Source: Malachius bipustulatus (taxonomy: Eukaryota; Arthropoda; Insecta; Coleoptera; Melyridae). From it: 64,000 nt of DNA. Made by a program: the position numbers and the translations under genes. The DNA lies in assembly GCA_910589415.1 (NCBI GenBank), contig OU342639.1, forward strand, positions 7,634,268 through 7,698,267. The letters run 5' to 3'. Below the pieces are notes generated by a model, which saw nothing but the letters and a program-made list of their open reading frames with translations, was not told the origin of the DNA and ran no database searches. Below, in pieces: positions 58,500 through 64,000 of the stretch (position 1 is the first letter of the stretch; every line of letters begins with the position of its first letter).

Positions 58500-60972
58500 C
58501 CTCACATCACTTCATGAAGTGGCATTTCATTGTTGTTCAAGAAATAATATCACGAGGTTGCAAAACTTCATGGATCTTTTAGGCCTATCTCAGTATAATT
58601 TTGTACTTAACAAGTATTCCAGGATTTTAGACCTGGTCCTATGCAGTCGGAGCTGTCGAGTTACCAGATCTCTTGATTTCCCAGTTAACGAAGACAATCA
58701 CCATCCATCTCTCGTAGTATCTCTCACATGCAATGACGAATCATCAGCGAAATCTATTCAAGGTAATCATAAACACCTTTCCTATAACTTCAAAAAGGGA
58801 AATTATGTAACGCTCTATTCCCACCTTTTGAATATGTCCTGGAATACGGTAACAGAGGCCGTTCATCCCACCAAGACTCTGGAACATTTTTATTCTGCTA
58901 TTTACTCTGCATTTGATGCCCATATACCCAGGACATCACCTCTGAAAACACGCAGGTATCCACCTTGGTTTAGCAGAGAAATCATTACTAGTATTAAACT
59001 AAAGTACTCTTATCTACGGCAATACAAATCCTCCGGTAACAGCAAGTTCTATCACCTTTTTCAGCAACAGCGTAAGCAATTGAAGGATGACATCAGTTTG
59101 AGTCACCAGCTGTTCGTCAGGAGGACCGAGAGTGATCTTAATAGAAATCCAAATAAGTTTTGATCCTACATAAGCAACCGAACTAAAACCTCCACTGTCC
59201 CCTCTAATATCAGTCACAATAACAAATCATTCTCGTCCCAACAGGAAATTGTTGATGCATTCCAATCGTTTTTCAATGAGAGTTTCATAAAGACTTCAAC
59301 CCTGGACTGCGGCTCCTCAACTGTTTCTGAGGAGGACTCGTTTACTCTGTCGTTTCCTTCTAGATTCACCGAGGATAACTTAAGACAAGCTGTCCGTAGA
59401 TTGAAACCTAGCATCTCAACAGGAGCTGATAACATTCCTGGATTCTTTTTGAAAGACTGCTTCCCTTTGTTAATCGTTCCCATTTTATACATATATTCAA
59501 CCTGATACTCACTACATCATGCTTTCCGGGTCAGTGGAAAATTGCTAGAATTACTCCTGTCTTCAAAAAGGGAGATAGAGGGGATGTTGCGAATTATCGC
59601 CCGATTGCCTTGCTGAGTACGATATCCAAACTCTTCGAATTTACAATTCACGATCTGATAATAAAACACATTTCTCATAGACTTTCCCATAATCAGCACG
59701 GTTTCTTAAAAGGTAGATCCACGACAACGAATCGAGCAGTCATCACGCAATTCCTGTCAAAATCTATGGATGAGGGTATCAAGTGGATGTAATCTATACA
59801 TATTTCAGCAATGCTTTCGATCGATTGAATCACCAACTTCTTGTAAAGAAATTAGGGCGGTATGGCCTACCTCCCCACCTGATTTCATTAATACGATGTT
59901 ATCTGCAAGATCGTTCCCAGTACGTTGAACTCGCTGGTCATAAGTCTAAGTTGCTGAACTCTCCCTCCGGTGTCCCGCAAGGCTCTGTACTCGGCCCTCT
60001 ACTATTCTCGGTCTTTATCGATGATGTCGCTGATGTGTTCAGGGTTAAGCACCTGCTATACACGCTGACGACATGAGAATATATTCGCAGATTCGCTCTA
60101 TGACAGATGCTCTCCTGTTGCAAGAGGATTTGGGGAGATTCTCCGAATGGTGCACACGTAATGGAATGGATCTGAATGTTTCCAAATGTACCGTGGTCAC
60201 CTACACTCGTAACAAAACACCTTTTTTGTATCCTTACGAGATAAATACATCCCCTATTCCTCGTACAAATCAAGTAACTGATCTCGGGGTTACATTTACC
60301 TCCTCACTGTCGTTTAAACCATACATATTGAACATATGTGACTTCGAGAGCTCTTAAATCCCTCGGATTTATTATCCATAACTCCAGAGAGTTTTCCGAC
60401 TACAATACTATGGTCACCCTATTTAACTCATTGGTTCGACCAATGCTTGAATGCTGTTCTATTGTATGGTCTCCTGCTACCCTTGGTTCAATCGGAACCA
60501 TCGAACGTATACTTAGGAAGTTTTTAAAATACCTCTCCTTTCGTGTAGATGGTAGATATCCAGAGATCGGATATCAGGAAAGTTTATATTTTACTCTCTT
60601 GGATAAACCTTAAAATACCAAGACTTGGAGCACGGCACCCCAACACATTTTGGCTGCCAATTCCACGAACTTGTGTTCTAATTACTTCTCTCCTACACCA
60701 CACCAACTCTGCAACAACTACGCCCGCGTTCAGGGTTCTCTGGATATATTTCATACCAGCGTTAGTGAAATCAAACATTTCTGTAAAGCTCTAGATTCAT
60801 CCGAATCTTATTAGCTTTGTACCTCCTGTACATACATACTCTATTTATCTGTTGTAATTTAACTATTGTATTGTTCTCACCTATGTAAACTTTTCCCATC
60901 TTAATTTGGCCTTTTGGCTGTATGATGGTGTATCTAAATAAATAAATATAAATAAATAAATAAATAAATAAT
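58500..60972 (+). mobile_element. Jockey-like LINE, 5'-truncated and mutated
   Basis: Plus-strand element beginning within the endonuclease domain and ending in an (AATA)n tail at 60936-60972. It includes an EN C-terminus, connecting region, RT and C-terminal domain, with several stops and frameshifts. Confidence 0.82.
58519..60790 (+). pseudogene. Jockey-like Pol: EN C-terminus, RT and C-terminal domain
   Basis: 58519-59163 carries the end of the endonuclease (SRILDLVLCSR, NEDNHHPSLVVSL, the D-x-H-H-P variant of the SDH box) and the linker RRYPPWFSREIITSIKLKYS. A TGA at 59161-59163 breaks it. RT follows: ITPVFKKGDRGDVANYRPIA, NQHGFLKGRSTTTN, FSNAFDRLNHQLLVKKLG (motif A with S-N-A-F-D), SGVPQGSVLGPLLFSVFIDD. 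The YADD box is split by two extra bases near 60062-60066 (LLY then ADDMRIYSQI). The C-terminal segment (RPMLECCSIVWSP) ends near 60790. Not functional. Confidence 0.85.
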
Positions 60973-60985
60973 AGCAGATTATGTA

Positions 60986-62280
60986 CCGTAAAACAGGGTT
61001 ACTTTGCGCCTCCAGGGGTTACTTTGCACCATACTTGAAAAGAGTTAGATGTTTGTTTAAAAAAAAGATATGCATACGCAACACGAAATTCAACGTATTT
61101 TATTAAACGTTGACTACTACTGAAGTGTCTTTGACGCTAGACAGGCTTTCCGCCCTTTCCAAAGACCTTGCAATTTATTGTCAAAGTGTGCTGCTGAAAT
61201 TCACAACTTTCTTGGTGGTCAAAATTTGATGTGTATAGAGGATTTTAGTCAAGTTTATCAAGTAAGTAGTTATATAGGTACTTATCTTCTAGTGTATTTT
61301 AGTTGCTGTTTTTCATTTGAGTTATTTTATATAATTGATTGCAAACAAAAGTAATATTTTTTTTATTATTAACCTACAAATTCTTACACTTTGGGAGTTG
61401 CTTTGCTCCGGAGCAAAGTATACTCAACCAACTAAGTATTGTTTTTTTTTTGTTAAAGAAATGCCTAGAACATACAAAAGACAACTTTTAAAGAACAAGA
61501 AAAAGAACAGTAGTTTATGGATTACATGGAAGGCAACCAAGTACCCAACAACACTTATAAGCTTGAAGATGTTGTCCAAGAAAAAGGTCGTTTTATAGTT
61601 TTTTTATATGACGCAGAGATTTCCCCTGAGGAAATTATCAGTTTTAACAAAAATGATGTTACCATAAAGCCATGGAAAAGTTCTTTAAAATCCTGGAAAT
61701 GACCTAAAAAACGTGATGTGATGACTTACTCCTAAGAGTTACTTACTCCACCTAAGAAATTTTCCAGGAGAGGATTTTCTTCAGTTCCTGAGTTGGATAA
61801 TGTTTTTTTCTAAAAAGTCTGATTAACTGGATTTTTGTTTTCTCTTATTATTTTATCTAAAAGAATTGACTGTTAAGTTTTTGTAATTTTAGAATGTTAT
61901 TTACGTTTTTTTGATATTAAAGGATTGAAAATATTTATTTTTTTATTTTTTGTGTATAGATGTGATCGCTGGGGAAATCTTGATCAATAGTCAGCTCCTA
62001 CTTTGCCCCAGTTCTTCAAAGACGTGAAATACAGTGGATATTATGTGCTGGTGCAAAGTAACCCCGTCCATTGGTATACTTTGCTCCACTTTTTAACAAA
62101 AAAAAAAAAAAAAACAGATAATGCCTTTTTTGAAAACGAAACAACATTATAACAACGTCGTTGGAACTTCTGGTTATGTTGTATGTCAAAAAATTTTAAA
62201 TATCTATGTTAAAAAAAATCATATGTTATAATATGTAAATCTTCTATTTAAAAATGGAGCAAAGTCACCCCAGTTTACGG
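60986..62280 (+). mobile_element. pogo/Tigger-like DNA transposon, internal-deletion derivative
   Basis: Left CCGTAAAACAGGGTTACTTT and right AAAGTCACCCCAGTTTACGG are inverted, with TA on both sides (60984-60985 and 62281-62282). The left and right subterminal regions repeat GTTACTTTGC/GCAAAGTA boxes several times. 1295 bp, too short for a full transposase. Traces of its two ends are seen inside. Confidence 0.8.
61461..61730 (+). pseudogene. Transposase remnant, N- and C-terminal ends only
   Basis: ATG at 61461 starts MPRTYKRQLLKNKKK, like the MPRxYKRK start of pogo-type transposases, and is soon out of frame. Another frame (61517-61702) gives EKGRFIVFLYDAEISPEEII then KPWKSSLKSWK, stop, PKKRDVMTY. 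This matches the C-terminal KSGxxWKWPxxxDxxxY motif of such transposases, with the second Trp mutated to a stop. The DDE core is deleted. Confidence 0.55.
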
Positions 62281-62420
62281 TAATTAAATTATCATCGTAC
62301 TGGAGCCGGATGTTTAGTCACTCCCGTTGCTAACTTTTCATTGTTAATTCACCCGAGTCTTTTTTTTTACATCTTCAACAGGCGAGTCGCTAGGAAAGTA
62401 CAACGCACTAATGTAGAACC

Positions 62421-64000
62421 ATATGTATATTATGGTGATCATGCAGTTTATAAAAGGGCAACTTTATAAATTTTGCTAAAGTTTATCAACACAGAAATAT
62501 ACTGTGAAAATTTCAGTTCAATTCCTTTGAAAATATATCATAAAATGGATATATTTGTCCCTTTCTTATCTACGCCACTGGCAAACTAATAATAAAACGT
62601 TTTTTTTTTAAATTACTGTAAAGTTCGAAAAATGCCATTACTATACTGTTAAGTTTTAACTTAAATAATTTTTTCCATCTTGCATATATGAAGTGGTAGA
62701 TCAGCGGGAAGTTCTTACTTCATGACTGAACTTCGTCGTCCCTAGATTTGTATTACAGTGTTTGTGTGTGTGTGTGTTTTTTATTGTATACTGCTGATTT
62801 ATATAGCGAAGTATTTTTATTAAAAAAATTCCAATTTTCACAAAAATTAAATGTTCAAATATTTTGAAACAACTAATTCATTATTTTCAGTTTTATTTAT
62901 TTATTTTAACGACATATTGTTTCAGGGCACCTAAATAGGTACCTATACGTTATATAAGTTAGGTACATTCTACGAAAAGGTTGGTGAATAATAAAACATT
63001 AAACACAATATTGTCTCACAAAGATCCAGTGTCTAGGAGTAAAAAGCGTTACAGGCAGAGATGTAGTAGTAGTAATTAGAGAAATAATTGTTAAATAATT
63101 TGAACAGACATGCAATCTTTGAACCATTTTGTGACGTAGAACGTCACTTCAAAGTCAGACTGCGTGTCTTGTTTGTTATTACCTAGAACACTACTACTGC
63201 TTGTTAATGTTGAAACAACATTTAAGAAGATTAAATATTTTTAATTGGTCCAACTCGTGGATGTCTTAAACCAATAATTACACAATTTGAGCATGAACTT
63301 ATCAGACATGATGAAATATAAATACCTTGTTATTTAATTAATACAAAATATGATTAGAAAAACAAACAAATAGGTAGGAATATATATCAGTCAGTTTTCC
63401 ATGACTAAGATAAATATGGCCTGACTTGACTTGTAGTACTTAATACGTCTTGTATATTCAAGAGATTTATGCTTCGGGAAAGAAACAATTGTAAAACACT
63501 TCTCTGAATAAGAGTCTTTATAAAGTTCATTCACACAATAGTTTGGAATCTTGGTAAATACATCCAAGCTTCTTTCTAAACAAGGTAAAATCTTATCTTC
63601 GATAAACCTGATATCAGGTAACAACATAATCATCAATCTCTCAAACTTTTAATATGCTCTATACCGGGTGTCTGCAAAGAACGCCACCGTTAAACGTAGG
63701 TAAGGTAACGTTATCCAAAAGTGCTTCGACAATAAAATGTCACATGATGGAAGTATTTTCGAAAATAAAATGACCAATTTATTTAAATATCACATACCTA
63801 ATGAAGTCATGAATTTTGTGATGTTGCATTCTTCTTGAAAAAAGACCATCAGGGTAAAATCATTTCAATTTCTGGGTACCCGTATGACACGCTACCTAGG
63901 TCTCAAAAACTAGCCTAAATTTTCATGTATAGTGGATGGAATAGATATTTGAACTCTCGTAAATCTTCTTGCAATGTTTACTTAAGAGATTAAGGGACAA
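62421..64000. other. Mostly repeats, no clear gene
   Basis: 62500-62590 is an inverted copy of the repeat seen at 10676-10760 (TTTCAGTTCAATTCCTTTGA and TACGCCACTGGC). A (GT)n run lies at 62764-62778. From about 63663 (TACCGGGTGTCTGCAAAGAA) another repeat seems to start and runs off the window. Confidence 0.45.
63391..63636 (-). CDS. Hypothetical 81-codon frame
   Basis: Minus-strand frame from ATG (MIMLLPDIRFIEDKILPCLE) to a TGA at 63391. It has a normal-looking residue mix, including KIPNYCVNELYKDSYSEKC and KSLEYTRRIKYYKSSQ. An in-frame TAA lies 18 bases upstream. No domain is recognised, and no splice partner was identified. It could be a terminal exon or chance. Confidence 0.25.
   Translation of the reverse strand: MMIMLLPDIRFIEDKILPCLERSLDVFTKIPNYCVNELYKDSYSEKCFTIVSFPKHKSLEYTRRIKYYKSSQAIFILVMEN

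Larger units (their letters stand above)
58182..62420. mobile_element. Inverted-repeat element GGTTCTACATTAGTGC, filled with insertions
   Basis: 58182-58230 (GGTTCTACATTAGTGCATTG then CCTAGCGACCCGCCCGTTG) and 62377-62420 (CAACAGGCGAGTCGCTAGGA, then GCACTAATGTAGAACC) are inverted copies. Both termini are preceded by ATACATA in their own orientation, so a TA target is possible. Original content appears to be only a few hundred bp. LINE sequence (58320-60972) and a pogo-like element (60986-62280) lie between the ends. Confidence 0.7.

Overview
AT-rich eukaryotic (insect) genomic DNA. The arthropod/insect assignment rests on a spliced MBF2-family secreted-protein gene, short introns with GT-AG borders, a BEL/Pao retrotransposon, Jockey/CR1-like LINE debris, a P-element-like DNA transposon, and the palindrome TAGGTACCTA recurring throughout. 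The order is not resolved; Lepidoptera and Hemiptera both fit.

Five host genes can be built exon by exon. (1) A two-exon gene for a small secreted protein (13464-14074, +). (2) A three-exon MBF2-family secreted protein (22377-22981, -). (3) CHIC1/CHIC2 cysteine-rich hydrophobic protein, three coding exons, 165 aa (26419-29009, -), with a candidate 5' UTR exon near 29323. (4) SCOC, short coiled-coil protein, two coding exons (38814-40926, +). (5) A class 5 semaphorin (Sema5c-like), nine visible coding exons from the sema domain through thrombospondin type-1 repeats to the transmembrane and cytoplasmic segment (49270-56093, -). Its signal-peptide/first exon was not found.

Most of the rest is transposon-derived. 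1-13 kb: foldback elements, a palindromic low-copy repeat, three LINE fragments (one nested in another), a diverged ~0.5-kb direct repeat series and two MITEs. 15.9-22.3 kb: an apparently intact, very young BEL/Pao element with LTRs that read as identical, a 5-bp target duplication, a tRNA-Tyr-type primer site and an uninterrupted 1909-codon Gag-Pol frame. It sits 24 bp past the MBF2-like stop codon. 23.6-25.5 kb: a long hairpin, a possible solo LTR and a hAT-type MITE. 28-38.4 kb: the densest nest. It has three copies of one ~0.57-kb MITE family, one carrying a ~0.8-kb element at its edge and one split by a 4.3-kb P-like element with 31-bp inverted repeats. The P-like element carries a two-exon THAP domain and is itself invaded by a MITE, a foldback, a LINE and another inverted-repeat element. 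45-48 kb: an RTE-type endonuclease relic and a TA-flanked MITE. 53-57 kb: foldback structures in semaphorin introns. 58.2-62.4 kb: an inverted-repeat element holding LINE fragments and a pogo-like deletion derivative.

The host genes have no evident common pathway; this is a normal chromosomal neighbourhood. No tRNA, rRNA, CRISPR or prokaryotic features were seen. The most interesting signals are the layered insertions, which give a relative chronology, and the fresh insertions beside exons: the BEL element beside the MBF2-like stop codon, and a hairpin MITE 14 bp inside a CHIC splice donor.
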